Source: Clostridiales bacterium (GTDB taxonomy: Bacteria; Bacillota; Clostridia; Christensenellales; Borkfalkiaceae). From it: 42,896 bases of DNA. The notes beneath the pieces were generated by a model. That model ran no database searches. It saw nothing but the letters and a program-made list of their open reading frames with translations, and was not told the origin of the DNA. The DNA is taken from NCBI GenBank assembly GCA_015069495.1, contig SVIN01000015.1, positions 1-42,896 on the forward strand, written 5' to 3'. The translations under genes and the position numbers were made by a program. Below are positions 6,406-15,877 of the stretch, piece by piece (the stretch's first letter is position 1; every line of letters begins with the position of its first letter).

Positions 6406-9027
6406 ATGTCGGAAAATAAAGAAAACAATACCAAAGCGTCGGGGGCGAGCGATTCGCTTACGGCGCTTTTATCACGCGTGCGAGCGGCACAGCTGGAATA
6501 CGCGCAATTTACACAACAGCAGGTGGATGAAATTTTTAAGGCGGCGGCAACGGCGGCAAACGGCGCGCGGATTCGTTTGGCGGAGCTGGCTGTGGAAGAA
6601 ACGGGCATGGGTGTGGTGGAAGACAAAGTGCTGAAAAATCACTATGCCGCCGAATATATCTACAACCGTTACAAGGACGAGCAAACCTGTGGGGTGATTG
6701 AAGATGACGAAGCGGGCGGGTATATGCGAATTGTCGAGCCGATTGGGGTTGCGGCGGCGGTGATTCCGACGACGAACCCGACTTCTACCGCGATATTCAA
6801 GGCTTTGATATGTTTAAAAACTCGTAATGGTTTAATTTTATCCCCGCATCCGCGGGCGAAAAATTGCACCATTGAGGCGGCAAAAATTGTCTTGAATGCG
6901 GCTGTGGAAGCGGGCGCGCCCAAGGATATCATCGGGTGGATTGAACAGCCATCCGTGGAGTTATCGGCTACGCTGATGAAGGAAAGCGACCTCATTTTGG
7001 CAACGGGCGGGCCTGCGATGGTACGTGCGGCGTATTCGTCGGGAAAACCCGCCATCGGGGTGGGCGCGGGCAATACGCCTGCGGTATTCGACCGCACCTG
7101 CGATATACGGCTTGCAGTGGCTTCGGTCATTCATTCGAAAACGTTTGATAACGGTGTAATCTGCGCGTCCGAACAAGCCGTGGTGGTCGCGAAAGAAATT
7201 TACGACCAAGTGAAAACGGAATTTGCTTTGCAGGGCTGTCGGTTTTTATCCAAGGCGGAAACGGACAAGGTTCGCCAAGGGTTGTTCGGCGGTGGGAAAT
7301 TAAACCCTGCCATTGTCGGACAAACAGCGGGGCGAATTGCTGAAATTTGCGGGATTTCCGTGGAAGAGGGTGTGAAAATTTTGATTGCGGAAATCACTTC
7401 CACGGGCGAGGACGAGCCGTTGGCGCAGGAGAAATTATCCCCTGTATTGGCGATGTACAGGGCGGATGATTTTTCCGATGCATTGGAAAAAGCGGATGCA
7501 TTGGTGCGGGGCGGGGGCTTTGGCCATACCGCTTCTATCTATATCGACGAGGGGGAAACGGAGCGGTTGTCTGCGTTTAACGAGAGGATGAAAACCTGCC
7601 GTATCCTTGTGAATACCCCTGCGGCGCAAGGGGGGATTGGGGATTTGTACAATTTCCGTTTGACTCCGTCCTTGACCCTTGGCTGCGGCAGTTGGGGCGG
7701 GAACAGTGTTTGCGAAAACGTGGGGATATCCGAATTGCTCAACGTTAAAACGGTGGCAAAACGACGTGAAAATATGTTGTGGTTCCGCGCACCCGAAAAG
7801 GTATATTTCAAGCGCGGGTGTCTTTCGACCGCTTTAAAGGAATTGAAAGACGTCTACGCGTGCAAGCGGGCGTTTGTGGTCACGGATGGGTTCTTGTATC
7901 AGAATGGCGTTTCTAAACGAGTGACGGACGAATTGGATAAATTGGGTATCACACATACGGAATTTTTCGAGGTTACTCCCGACCCGACCTTGGCATGCGC
8001 ACAAGAAGGGGCGAGGCGCATGCAAGCATTTTCACCTGATGCGGTGATTGCGGTAGGGGGTGGTTCGCCTATGGACGCGGCAAAAATTATGTGGGTATTA
8101 TACGAGCATCCCGACAGTCGTTTCGAAGACCTTGCAATGCGGTTTATGGACATTCGGAAACGTGTGCTTGGTTTTCCGAAAATGGGGCAAAAATCCATTT
8201 TTGTTGCCATTCCTACCACGGCGGGTACGGGCAGTGAAGTCACGCCGTTTGCTGTTATCACCGATGAGAAAACGGGGGAGAAATACCCGCTTGCCGATTA
8301 CGAATTGATGCCCACAATGGCGGTTGCGGATGTGGATTTGATGTTGGATATTCCACCTAGTTTGACCGCGAACGCAGGATTGGATGCCTTATCGCACGCG
8401 GTGGAAGCGGTGGGGAGTTTGCTTGCCAGCGATTATACCAACGGTTTGGCGATGGAATCGATTGCACTGTTGTTCGAATACCTGCCCTACGCGTATGAAA
8501 AGGGCAGGGGGGATATTTTGGCGCGGGAAAAGGTTGCCAATGCTGCAACGATGGCGGGGATGGCATTTGCCAACGCATTTTTGGGCGTGTGTCATTCGAT
8601 GGCGCATAAGTTGGGCGCGCGGTGGCATTTACCGCACGGTATGGCGAATGCGTTACTGTTGACGGAAGTGATGCGCTTTAACGCTTCGCCCTGCCCTGAA
8701 AAGATGGGGACGTTCCCGCAGTACGCCTATCCCGATTGTTTGGCGCGGTATGCAAAAATTGCGCGGTATATCGGCTGTAAGGGGAAGACGGACGAGGAAT
8801 TGTTTGACGGTTTATTGGAAAAAATCGAAGGTTTGAAGGCGACCTTGCATATGCCCAAAACCATTCGCGAGGCATTGGGCGGCGAAGTGTCTGAAAAGGC
8901 GTTTTTAGACAGTCTGGATAAGTTGAGTAAGGACGCGTTTGACGACCAATGTACGGGCGCGAACCCGCGGTATCCGTTGATTTTGGAAATCAAAGAAATG
9001 TATTTGCGGGCGTATTACGGGGGATAA
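6406..9027 (+). CDS. adhE: Bifunctional acetaldehyde-CoA/alcohol dehydrogenase
   Basis: The 873-residue product is the usual AdhE length. The N-terminal half is a CoA-acylating aldehyde dehydrogenase with the catalytic Cys253 in FDNGVICASEQ. The C-terminal half, from about residue 465, is an iron-dependent alcohol dehydrogenase with GGGSPMDAAKI, PTTAGTGSEVTPFAV, and metal-site residues in GLDALSHAVEA, GVCHSMAHKLG and WHLPHGMANA. It reduces acetyl-CoA to ethanol and regenerates NAD+. It lies 48 bases after rex, consistent with Rex control by NADH. The ribosome site AAGGAGG is tied up in a hairpin with bases right after the rex stop. Confidence 0.96.
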   Translation: MSENKENNTKASGASDSLTALLSRVRAAQLEYAQFTQQQVDEIFKAAATAANGARIRLAELAVEETGMGVVEDKVLKNHYAAEYIYNRYKDEQTCGVIEDDEAGGYMRIVEPIGVAAAVIPTTNPTSTAIFKALICLKTRNGLILSPHPRAKNCTIEAAKIVLNAAVEAGAPKDIIGWIEQPSVELSATLMKESDLILATGGPAMVRAAYSSGKPAIGVGAGNTPAVFDRTCDIRLAVASVIHSKTFDNGVICASEQAVVVAKEIYDQVKTEFALQGCRFLSKAETDKVRQGLFGGGKLNPAIVGQTAGRIAEICGISVEEGVKILIAEITSTGEDEPLAQEKLSPVLAMYRADDFSDALEKADALVRGGGFGHTASIYIDEGETERLSAFNERMKTCRILVNTPAAQGGIGDLYNFRLTPSLTLGCGSWGGNSVCENVGISELLNVKTVAKRRENMLWFRAPEKVYFKRGCLSTALKELKDVYACKRAFVVTDGFLYQNGVSKRVTDELDKLGITHTEFFEVTPDPTLACAQEGARRMQAFSPDAVIAVGGGSPMDAAKIMWVLYEHPDSRFEDLAMRFMDIRKRVLGFPKMGQKSIFVAIPTTAGTGSEVTPFAVITDEKTGEKYPLADYELMPTMAVADVDLMLDIPPSLTANAGLDALSHAVEAVGSLLASDYTNGLAMESIALLFEYLPYAYEKGRGDILAREKVANAATMAGMAFANAFLGVCHSMAHKLGARWHLPHGMANALLLTEVMRFNASPCPEKMGTFPQYAYPDCLARYAKIARYIGCKGKTDEELFDGLLEKIEGLKATLHMPKTIREALGGEVSEKAFLDSLDKLSKDAFDDQCTGANPRYPLILEIKEMYLRAYYGG

Positions 9028-9109
9028 GCAAAGCAATATTTAAGGGTTTCACGTGGAATGTTTATTGAAATAAAAAAGTGTGCAAATGCGCATATTTACA
9101 GAGAATGGG

Positions 9110-9127
9110 GCGGGAAAATATTTCCGC
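9110..9127 (+). terminator. Weak terminator-like hairpin after adhE
   Basis: GCGG(G)AAA pairs with TTTCCGC over a short loop, with one bulged G, and is followed by TCTATTTTCT. Stem and U-run are both modest. Confidence 0.35.
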
Positions 9128-9173
9128 TCTATTTTCTATCTATGAGGAAAATCTTTTTTTTCTTAAGAAATGC

Positions 9174-9202
9174 TTGATTTGAAATGGAATAAATGGTATA
9201 AT
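9174..9202 (+). promoter_or_regulatory. Sigma-A promoter of the acyltransferase-symporter pair
   Basis: TTGATT (9174-9179), 17-bp spacer, TATAAT (9197-9202). The start codon at 9239 is 36 bases beyond the -10. Confidence 0.88.
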
Positions 9203-9238
9203 ATAGGCGGTAAAATATTATTTTGTTAGGAATGAGTT

Positions 9239-10453
9239 ATGCCAAAGAAAAAGAAAAAGCAAAAATGGATTCGTTTCCGCCACCGTATTGTGTGGTCGTT
9301 GGCCTTCCTGGTGTTATGGCCTTATACGCGCATGAAATACCGTGTGAAGATCAAACGTTTTAAAGAAAAGCAAAAGCGCCAATACATAGTGCTGTTCAAC
9401 CATCAAACCGCGCTTGACCAATTTATCGTGGGTGCGGCGTTCCGCGGGCCTGTGTATTACGTGGCGAGCGAGGATCTTTTTTCCAACGGTTGGGTTTCTC
9501 GATTGTTAGAATGGGCAATCGCGCCCATCCCCATTAAGAAACAAGCTACCGATGCGCGCGCGGTGCTCAATTGTATGCGTGTCATGAAAGAAGGCGGGAC
9601 AATTGCGATTGCGCCTGAAGGCAATCGTACCTACAGCGGTAAAACCGAATACATAAAACCTGCCATCGTGGGGTTGGTTCGTACCTTGAAAATGCCCTTG
9701 GTGCTTTACCGTATTGAGGGTGGTTATGGGGTGCATCCGCGCTGGAGCGACGTGATTCGACGCGGTAAAATCCGTGCGTTTGTATCCAAGGTGGTGGAAT
9801 ACGACGAATATTCGAAGATGTCGGATGAGGAACTGTACACCTTGATTTTGGAAGGCTTATACGTGAACGAAGGGTGTGTGGATACGCCTTACAAGAAAAA
9901 ACGCCTTGCGGAATATTTAGAACGCGCGTATTACGTTTGCCCCGATTGCGATTTGAGTGAATTTGTCAGCGATAAGGATTTGGTTACTTGTAAAAAATGC
10001 GGGAAGACAGCGCGTTATTTACCCGATAAAACCATGCAAGGGGTGGATTGCGAATGGCCATTCCGTTTCACGACCGAATGGTATGATTATCAAAGCAATT
10101 TCATCAATCATTTGGACGTTACGCAATTTACCGATAAGCCTTTGTATACGGACAAAGTCATGCTCTCCAAGGTGAAGCTTTACGACAGAAAATACCCGAT
10201 TTCGAGGAGTGCGGAGATATGCTTATACGGGGATAAAATCACGGCACAGGCAGGTGACAAGCGTTACGATTTCCCCTTTGAAACGGTATCCACCGTGTCT
10301 GTTTTGGGTAGAAATAAGGTCAATATTTACTTTGACGGCAAATTGTATCAATTGAAAGGAAACAAACGTTTTAACGGCGTGAAATATGTGCAGTTGTTCT
10401 ATCGCGCAAAACATATCCAAAAAGGAGAAGACGATGAATTTTTGGGACTTTGA
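9239..10453 (+). CDS. PlsC-like acyltransferase with zinc ribbon and extra C-terminal domain
   Basis: The 404-residue product begins with a very basic MPKKKKKQK and a membrane-associated helix. The 1-acylglycerol-3-phosphate acyltransferase core shows the HX4D motif in NHQTALDQF and a PEGNRTYSG motif (family usually EGTR). After the ~200-residue core comes a four-cysteine zinc ribbon (CPDC...CKKC, near residues 235-260), then a ~120-residue beta-rich C-terminal segment reminiscent of PH/GRAM-like domains. Such enzymes acylate lysophosphatidate at the membrane for phospholipid synthesis. The extension makes it about 150 residues longer than a simple PlsC. Its last 20 bases overlap the next gene. 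Confidence 0.82.
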   Translation: MPKKKKKQKWIRFRHRIVWSLAFLVLWPYTRMKYRVKIKRFKEKQKRQYIVLFNHQTALDQFIVGAAFRGPVYYVASEDLFSNGWVSRLLEWAIAPIPIKKQATDARAVLNCMRVMKEGGTIAIAPEGNRTYSGKTEYIKPAIVGLVRTLKMPLVLYRIEGGYGVHPRWSDVIRRGKIRAFVSKVVEYDEYSKMSDEELYTLILEGLYVNEGCVDTPYKKKRLAEYLERAYYVCPDCDLSEFVSDKDLVTCKKCGKTARYLPDKTMQGVDCEWPFRFTTEWYDYQSNFINHLDVTQFTDKPLYTDKVMLSKVKLYDRKYPISRSAEICLYGDKITAQAGDKRYDFPFETVSTVSVLGRNKVNIYFDGKLYQLKGNKRFNGVKYVQLFYRAKHIQKGEDDEFLGL

Positions 10454-11831
10454 GGCATGGGGTAGCTTAAACGTTATCGGTGTGCTGTTGGTGACTTTAC
10501 TGATTGCAAACGGATTGAAACGGTCGATTGGACTCTTGAGAAAATCCTTGATTCCTACTTCCGTTCTGGGTGGTTTAATCTTGCTTGTGATTGCAAGCGT
10601 ATATAAGGCAATGACGGGGAACGTCATGTTCAACGAAAAGTTTTTCGGCGGAAACGGAATGTCCTTTATGGAAGTGTTGACGTATCACGCGTTGGCGCTT
10701 GGGTTTATTGCCAATACCTTGAAATCTTCCACAAAGAAAATGACCAAACAACGCAGTGTGGAAGTGTTCAATACGGGCGTTACGACCGTTGCAACCTACC
10801 TTTTACAAGCGGTATTGGGGCTTGGGATTACCTTGATTGCTTCACTGCTGGTAAAAGAATTTTTTGCGGCGGCGGGCGTGTTGTTGCCTTTTGGGTTTGG
10901 TCAAGGTACGGGGCAGGCGCTCAACTACGGCGGTATTTATGAAACGCAGGGCTTTGACGGCGGGCGAGCGTTCGGTTTGACCGTTGCCGCGCTTGGGTTC
11001 TTAAGCGCGAGCTTTGGCGGCGTACTTCACCTTTCCATCTTGAGAAGAAAGGGTAAAGTGCGCGTGGTAGAGGAAAAGGACGAAATCCTTTCGGGCGACG
11101 AAGTGCAGCCGCGCGGGGAAATCCCTATGAACGGCGGTTTGGATAAGTTGACGGTGCAACTTGGTTTTATCATCGGTACATACGTGTTGACTTTCCTTGC
11201 AATGTATGGACTGAGTGAATTGGTGCCTGGTATGCGGGCGACGATTTATGGGTTTAACTTCCTTATCGGCGTATTGCTTGCGACCCTTGTAAAAGCGGTG
11301 TTGAAGCTTTGCAGAAAAATAAAGATTGTAAGAAGACAGTATTTAAACAATTTCTTATTGGACCGTATCAGTAACTTTTTCTTTGATTTGATGGTCATTG
11401 CGGGTATCGCGGCGATTCAATTGGATTTGATGAAAGGGTACTGGGGCGTTATGGCAATCCTTGCCGTTGCAGGGTTGGTCAGCACCTATTTGTACAATTA
11501 TTTTATCGCGAGAAAGTTTTTTAAAGACTATGCCGAGGAACAGTTTTTGGCGATGTACGGTATGTTGACGGGGACGGCTTCTACGGGTATGATTTTGCTT
11601 CGTGAAATCGATCCCGAGTTTAAAACTCCCGTTGCGGATAACTTGGTATATCAAAACTTTCCTGCCATCGTGTTTGGGTTCCCTTTGATGTTGCTTGCTA
11701 ATATGGCGCCTGGAAAGCCTTTTATAACGTGGGGGATATTGGTTGGATTCTTTGCGGTGATGAATATTATCTTGTTCAGGGCGCAAATTTTAAAACGCTT
11801 ACAAGGCAAAAAGAAATCGACGGAAGATTGA
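10434..11831 (+). CDS. GltS-like sodium/glutamate symporter
   Basis: The start at 10434 is chosen because AAAAGGAG lies directly upstream; the open frame extends further back into the previous gene without support. The 465-residue product has about ten to twelve membrane segments and GltS-family features: SLIPTSVLGGLILL near the N terminus, a glycine-rich GFGQGTGQALNYGG re-entrant region, and a second repeat with GMLTGTASTGMILL. The family imports glutamate with sodium. The substrate is inferred from the family only. It overlaps the acyltransferase gene by 20 bases, implying translational coupling, and ends at a strong terminator. Confidence 0.82.
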   Translation: MNFWDFEAWGSLNVIGVLLVTLLIANGLKRSIGLLRKSLIPTSVLGGLILLVIASVYKAMTGNVMFNEKFFGGNGMSFMEVLTYHALALGFIANTLKSSTKKMTKQRSVEVFNTGVTTVATYLLQAVLGLGITLIASLLVKEFFAAAGVLLPFGFGQGTGQALNYGGIYETQGFDGGRAFGLTVAALGFLSASFGGVLHLSILRRKGKVRVVEEKDEILSGDEVQPRGEIPMNGGLDKLTVQLGFIIGTYVLTFLAMYGLSELVPGMRATIYGFNFLIGVLLATLVKAVLKLCRKIKIVRRQYLNNFLLDRISNFFFDLMVIAGIAAIQLDLMKGYWGVMAILAVAGLVSTYLYNYFIARKFFKDYAEEQFLAMYGMLTGTASTGMILLREIDPEFKTPVADNLVYQNFPAIVFGFPLMLLANMAPGKPFITWGILVGFFAVMNIILFRAQILKRLQGKKKSTED

Positions 11832-11846
11832 TACATTGTAAAACAG

Positions 11847-11891
11847 AAAGAGAGGAAAAATCGGTTGTGTAAGCCGAAATCTCCTCTCTTT
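11847..11891 (+). terminator. Rho-independent terminator after the symporter gene
   Basis: AAAGAGAGGA (11847-11856) pairs with TCCTCTCTTT (11882-11891), with an inner TCGG/CCGA stem, and a T-rich run continues to about 11896. Confidence 0.9.
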
Positions 11892-11920
11892 TTTTATTGA
11901 TGATATCATATCCATTTCAC

Positions 11921-12004
11921 GTTTGCGAAGCAAACATATCGCGCGAAAATCGCATATCGTATTGTAAAGCAATATATCGCAAATTCCGTAAGGGATTTAT
12001 ATCG
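11921..12004 (-). repeat. CGATAT-hairpin array E (reverse orientation)
   Basis: ATATCG boxes (CGATAT on the minus strand) lie at 11936, 11954, 11974 and 11999. Hairpins are GTTTGC-gaa-GCAAAC, GCG/CGC, ATTG/CAAT and AAATTCC-gtaa-GGGATTT (one G-T pair). It lies downstream of two convergent genes and is more degenerate than arrays A-C. Confidence 0.75.
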
Positions 12005-12006
12005 TT

Positions 12007-12033
12007 ACGCGTTCTCTTTCAAAGAGAACGCGT
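12007..12033. repeat. Perfect 13-bp inverted repeat next to the antiporter stop
   Basis: ACGCGTTCTCTTT and AAAGAGAACGCGT are separated by one base, five bases beyond the minus-strand stop codon. It could end antiporter transcripts, but no U-run follows on the minus strand (AACGAT). Confidence 0.6.
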
Positions 12034-12038
12034 ACAAC

Positions 12039-13373
12039 TTAGTTTTTCTTTTCTTTGATATGGTGGAACCAACCGCGTTCCTTTGCGTGTTCGTGACGTG
12101 CGCTGGTTGCGCCTTCGGGGTCGATTTCGCCTGCTTTCATCAAGGCAATCTTGGTGAGCAAAGGTCCAAACAATTCGTAGACAAGCACCGCAAACAAAGT
12201 GATGTTTAATACGATTTCAGCTACGGACATACCGCTTGCAAGCACTTTGAGGAAGGCAATTTCTTCTTGAACAATGTCCGCCATACCAAGCGCAACGCCT
12301 GCTTGGGGTAACAAGGTGATGCCGAGGTATTTGACGATGTTATCATCGCACTTTGCAAGTTTCGCACTGCTCAACGCACCCGTATATTTACCGATGGAAC
12401 GGGTAGCGATATAAATAACGCCAACAAGTACAATCATACCCTTGGTGAAGATAGACAAATCAAGTTCCGCACCGCTGATGACAAAGAACAACGCAAACAA
12501 AGGGGCCGTCCATCTGTCGACTCTGTCCATAAGTTCTTCCGAGAAATCGCAGATATTGCAGAAAATCGTACCCAGCATCATGCAGGAAAGTAAGGGGGAG
12601 AATGCGATATGCACGCTGCCGAAGCTATGTTCAAACATGGAAAGCCCGATGGTAAGCATAACGAAACCCACCGATACGGAAAGTCGCTTGGAGCGGGAGT
12701 GGAAGAACCGTTCGCAGAATGCGAAAAGAAGACCGACAAGTACACCGAGGAGCAACGAACCGAAAATTTCAATCAAGGGATTGACGATGATGGAAACGGG
12801 GTCAACGTTGCCTGCGCCGAAGGCTTTTGCAACGCCGAATGAAACGGCGAATAATATCAAGCCGACTGCGTCGTCCAAGGCAACAACGGGCAAAAGGGTG
12901 TCGGTAACAGGGCCTTTCGCTTTATACTGTTTTACAACCATCAAGGTTGCGGCGGGTGCGGTTGCGGATGCGATTGCACCGAGGATGATCGCCGCTTCCA
13001 AGGGTAAAACGTCGGGACGGATAAAATGGAAAGCAATCAACGCCGCGTCTACAATCAACGTAGTAACGACCGCTTGCAAAATCCCGATAATCGTTGCTTG
13101 TTTACCGATTTTTTTCAGTTGTTCCAAACGGAACTCGTTACCGATTGAAAAGGCGATAAAACCAAGTGCGAGTTTGGATAAAATGGCGAAGTCCTCGATG
13201 TGTCCTTCCACAAAGCCAAGACCCTTTACGTTAAGTTGACCGAGGCAGTAAGGACCGACCAAAATACCTGCAACCAAATATGCCGTAACTGCGGGTAATT
13301 TTGCCAACTTTGCAAGACGTGACAACAGTAACCCTGTCAATAAGGCAATGGAAAGGCTAAGTAATATTTCCAT
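12039..13373 (-). CDS. CPA2-family cation/proton antiporter (KefB/NapA-like)
   Basis: The 444-residue product has about twelve membrane segments. Family marks are LLSRLAKLAKLPAVTAYLVAGILVGP at the N terminus (quoted in part: LPAVTAYLVAGILVGP), the unwound-helix region ASATAPAATLMVV, and the ion-binding VVALDDAVGLILF with paired aspartates. It exchanges Na+ or K+ for protons across the membrane. There is no C-terminal TrkA-N domain; the tail is short and charged (HEHAKERGWFHHIKEKKN). GGAG lies before the start on the minus strand, and a good promoter sits about 45 bases upstream. Confidence 0.88.
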   Translation of the reverse strand: MEILLSLSIALLTGLLLSRLAKLAKLPAVTAYLVAGILVGPYCLGQLNVKGLGFVEGHIEDFAILSKLALGFIAFSIGNEFRLEQLKKIGKQATIIGILQAVVTTLIVDAALIAFHFIRPDVLPLEAAIILGAIASATAPAATLMVVKQYKAKGPVTDTLLPVVALDDAVGLILFAVSFGVAKAFGAGNVDPVSIIVNPLIEIFGSLLLGVLVGLLFAFCERFFHSRSKRLSVSVGFVMLTIGLSMFEHSFGSVHIAFSPLLSCMMLGTIFCNICDFSEELMDRVDRWTAPLFALFFVISGAELDLSIFTKGMIVLVGVIYIATRSIGKYTGALSSAKLAKCDDNIVKYLGITLLPQAGVALGMADIVQEEIAFLKVLASGMSVAEIVLNITLFAVLVYELFGPLLTKIALMKAGEIDPEGATSARHEHAKERGWFHHIKEKKN

Positions 13374-13416
13374 AAAAATGCTCCTTCAATATGTTTCTTT
13401 CGTTAAGCCGTCAAAC

Positions 13417-13445
13417 ATTATACTACTTACAAACGAGAAAAGCAA
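13417..13445 (-). promoter_or_regulatory. Sigma-A promoter of the antiporter gene
   Basis: On the minus strand, TTGCTT (13445-13440), 17-bp spacer, TATAAT (13422-13417). It diverges from the nfnAB promoter about 65 bases away. Confidence 0.85.
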
Positions 13446-13509
13446 TCGAAATCATGCGAAAAATGAAAGATTTGTGAAAAAATAAATCGGGTAATACCAC
13501 ATTCAAGGA

Positions 13510-13538
13510 TTGACTTTTTTCCTAATAAAATATATAAT
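13510..13538 (+). promoter_or_regulatory. Sigma-A promoter of nfnAB
   Basis: TTGACT (13510-13515), 17-bp spacer, TATAAT (13533-13538). Confidence 0.9.
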
Positions 13539-13569
13539 GTAATGGATATTGTATAGGAGAAAAAATAAA

Positions 13570-14412
13570 ATGTATCAAATTGTGACAAAACAATCGTTAA
13601 ATCCCACGGTGACGAAGATGGAAATTTACGCGCCGTTCGTGGCAAAAAAAGCGTTGCCCGGGCAGTTCATCATTTTGCGTGTGGACGAAGATGGAGAACG
13701 TATTCCTTTGACGATTGCCGATTATGACCGTGAAAAGGGTACCGTGACCATTATTTTCCAAATCGTGGGCGCGGGTACGCAAGCGTTAAATAGGAAAAAT
13801 GCAGGGGATTCTATCCCTGATTTTGTAGGACCTTTGGGCAGACCTACCCACACCGAGGGGTTGAAAAAGGTTTGCGTGGTAGGCGGGGGCGTAGGTTGCG
13901 CCATCGCATTGCCCGTTGCGAAGGCTTTGCATGCGCAGGGGGCAGAGGTTACCTCGATTATCGGTTTTAGAAACAAAGACCTTGTGATTTTGGAAGAGGA
14001 ATTTAAGGCTTGTTCTGCGAACTTTCACATGATGACGGACGATGGTTCGTACGGGCGCCAGGGCAACGTTTGCGTGCCTTTGAAAGAACTGTTGGAAGCG
14101 GGTGAAACTTTTGACGAAGTCATCACCATCGGTCCTTTGATTATGATGAAATTCGTTTGCGCGACGACCAAGGATTACGGCGTGAAGACGATTGCCAGCA
14201 TGAACCCGATTATGATTGACGGTACGGGCATGTGCGGTGGATGTCGTTTGACCGTAGGCGGTGAAATGAAATTCGCGTGCGTAGACGGACCTGAATTTGA
14301 CGGGCATTTGATTGATTTTGATGAGGCGATGAGCCGTTCTCGTGCGTACGCGGATTTTGAAGCCCGCGAAAGAGAAAGCGATTGTAATTTGTTTAAAAAG
14401 GAGGTTCAATAA
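13570..14412 (+). CDS. nfnA: NfnA: NADH-dependent ferredoxin:NADP+ oxidoreductase, small subunit
   Basis: The 280-residue product has a ferredoxin-reductase-like FAD domain (PGQFIILRVDEDGERIPLTI), an NAD-binding domain (VCVVGGGVGCAIALPVAKAL), and C-terminal cysteines GTGMCGGCRL...FACVDGPEFD for a [2Fe-2S] cluster. The length and motifs fit NfnA/SudB and related dihydroorotate-dehydrogenase electron-transfer subunits; the adjacent gene decides for NfnA. Together with NfnB it couples NADH and reduced ferredoxin oxidation to NADPH formation by electron bifurcation. The start at 13570 has AGGAG ten bases upstream, preferred over a TTG at 13549. Confidence 0.9.
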   Translation: MYQIVTKQSLNPTVTKMEIYAPFVAKKALPGQFIILRVDEDGERIPLTIADYDREKGTVTIIFQIVGAGTQALNRKNAGDSIPDFVGPLGRPTHTEGLKKVCVVGGGVGCAIALPVAKALHAQGAEVTSIIGFRNKDLVILEEEFKACSANFHMMTDDGSYGRQGNVCVPLKELLEAGETFDEVITIGPLIMMKFVCATTKDYGVKTIASMNPIMIDGTGMCGGCRLTVGGEMKFACVDGPEFDGHLIDFDEAMSRSRAYADFEARERESDCNLFKKEVQ

Positions 14413-14413
14413 G

Positions 14414-15835
14414 ATGGCAAAATTTAACATGAACCCCTTAAAATATCCTATGCCGACGCAGGATGCGCAGGTGCGTAACGGGAACTTTGACGAGGTTGCG
14501 TTGGGGTATACCGCGGAGATGGCAATTGATGAGGCAAAGCGTTGCATCGGTTGTAAAAACCGTCCTTGCGTAGAGGCTTGTCCCGTCAATATAAAAATCC
14601 CTGAATTCATCGCCAAAGTGGCGGAAGGGGATTTTGAGGGTGCGTACCAAATCATCGCGGAAGATTCGTCTTTGCCTGCGGTTTGCGGTCGAGTTTGCCC
14701 CCAGGAAACACAATGCGAAGGCAAGTGTACCCGCGGTATCAAGGCGGGTTGCGAAGCGGTCGGTATCGGGCGTTTGGAACGCTTTGTTGCGGACTGGCAC
14801 AATGCAAATTGCACCGTTCAACCCATACCTGCCCCCTCCAATGGGCATAAAGTGGCGGTGATTGGCAGCGGTCCCGCGGGGTTAACTTGCGCGGGGGATT
14901 TGGCGAAGATGGGTTATGAAGTGACCGTTTTCGAGGCGTTGCACGTAGCGGGCGGTGTGCTTGTGTACGGTATCCCCGAATTCCGTTTGCCGAAAGCCAT
15001 TGTACAGAAAGAAGTGGATAATTTGAAAGCTCTTGGCGTAAAGGTGGAAACCAACATGGTCATCGGTCGGGTTATTACCATTGAAGAATTGAAGTGCGAA
15101 TACGGCTTTGAAGCGGTGTTTATCGGTTCGGGCGCGGGCTTGCCGAAGTTTATGAATATCCCTGGCGAAAGCCTCAAAGGGGTGTATTCCGCCAACGAAT
15201 TTTTGACCCGTTCCAACCTCATGAAAGCATACAAAACGGACAGCCATACCCCCATTCAACGCGGGAAATGCGTGGCGGTTGTGGGCGGCGGCAACGTGGC
15301 GATGGACGCGGCACGTACCGCAAAGCGTTTGGGCGCGGAAGTGCATATCATTTATCGTCGAGGCGAGGAAGAATTGCCCGCACGCCGTGAAGAAATCGAG
15401 CATGCAAAAGAAGAGGGAATTATCTTCGATTTGTTGACCAATCCCACGCGGATATTGGCGACTTCTACCACCGATCCCCGCGACCCTGCCTACGGTTGGG
15501 TAGAGGGTATCGAGTGCGTGCGCATGGAACTCGGTGAACCTGACGACAGCGGCAGACGTTCGCCTAAGGTTGTGGCTGGCAGTGAATTTGTTATCCCTGT
15601 CGATTGCGTTATTATGTCGTTGGGGACTTCACCCAATCCTTTGCTGAAGGCGACGACCCCTGATTTGCAGACCTTACGCCGTGGGGAAATTGCGGTGGAC
15701 GAAGTGGGGAAAACTTCAATTGAGGGCGTATATTGCGGCGGTGATGCAGCAACGGGCGCGGCAACGGTTATCAAAGCCATGGGCGCGGGAAAAGTTGCGG
15801 CGAAAGCTATCGACGAGTATATTCAAAGTAAATAA
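14414..15835 (+). CDS. nfnB: NfnB / NADPH-dependent glutamate synthase-like large subunit
   Basis: The 473-residue product starts one base after the nfnA stop, with AAGGAGGT at 14398-14405. The N terminus carries two [4Fe-4S] cysteine groups (CIGCKNRPCVEACPVNIKIP and CGRVCPQETQCEGKCTRG). Two Rossmann motifs follow: VAVIGSGPAGLTCAGDLAKM for FAD and VAVVGGGNVAMDAARTAKRL for NADP(H), then CGGDAATGAATVIKAMGAG near the end. Without a large glutamate synthase subunit nearby, the tight pairing with nfnA favours the bifurcating transhydrogenase NfnAB over glutamate synthase. Confidence 0.92.
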   Translation: MAKFNMNPLKYPMPTQDAQVRNGNFDEVALGYTAEMAIDEAKRCIGCKNRPCVEACPVNIKIPEFIAKVAEGDFEGAYQIIAEDSSLPAVCGRVCPQETQCEGKCTRGIKAGCEAVGIGRLERFVADWHNANCTVQPIPAPSNGHKVAVIGSGPAGLTCAGDLAKMGYEVTVFEALHVAGGVLVYGIPEFRLPKAIVQKEVDNLKALGVKVETNMVIGRVITIEELKCEYGFEAVFIGSGAGLPKFMNIPGESLKGVYSANEFLTRSNLMKAYKTDSHTPIQRGKCVAVVGGGNVAMDAARTAKRLGAEVHIIYRRGEEELPARREEIEHAKEEGIIFDLLTNPTRILATSTTDPRDPAYGWVEGIECVRMELGEPDDSGRRSPKVVAGSEFVIPVDCVIMSLGTSPNPLLKATTPDLQTLRRGEIAVDEVGKTSIEGVYCGGDAATGAATVIKAMGAGKVAAKAIDEYIQSK

Positions 15836-15840
15836 AGCAC

Positions 15841-15868
15841 ACGGAGCGTGAAAAAACGCTCCGTTTTT
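15841..15868 (+). terminator. Rho-independent terminator after nfnB
   Basis: ACGGAGCGT pairs with ACGCTCCGT over a short A-rich loop and is followed by TTTTT. Confidence 0.93.
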
Positions 15869-15877
15869 CTTACAAAT

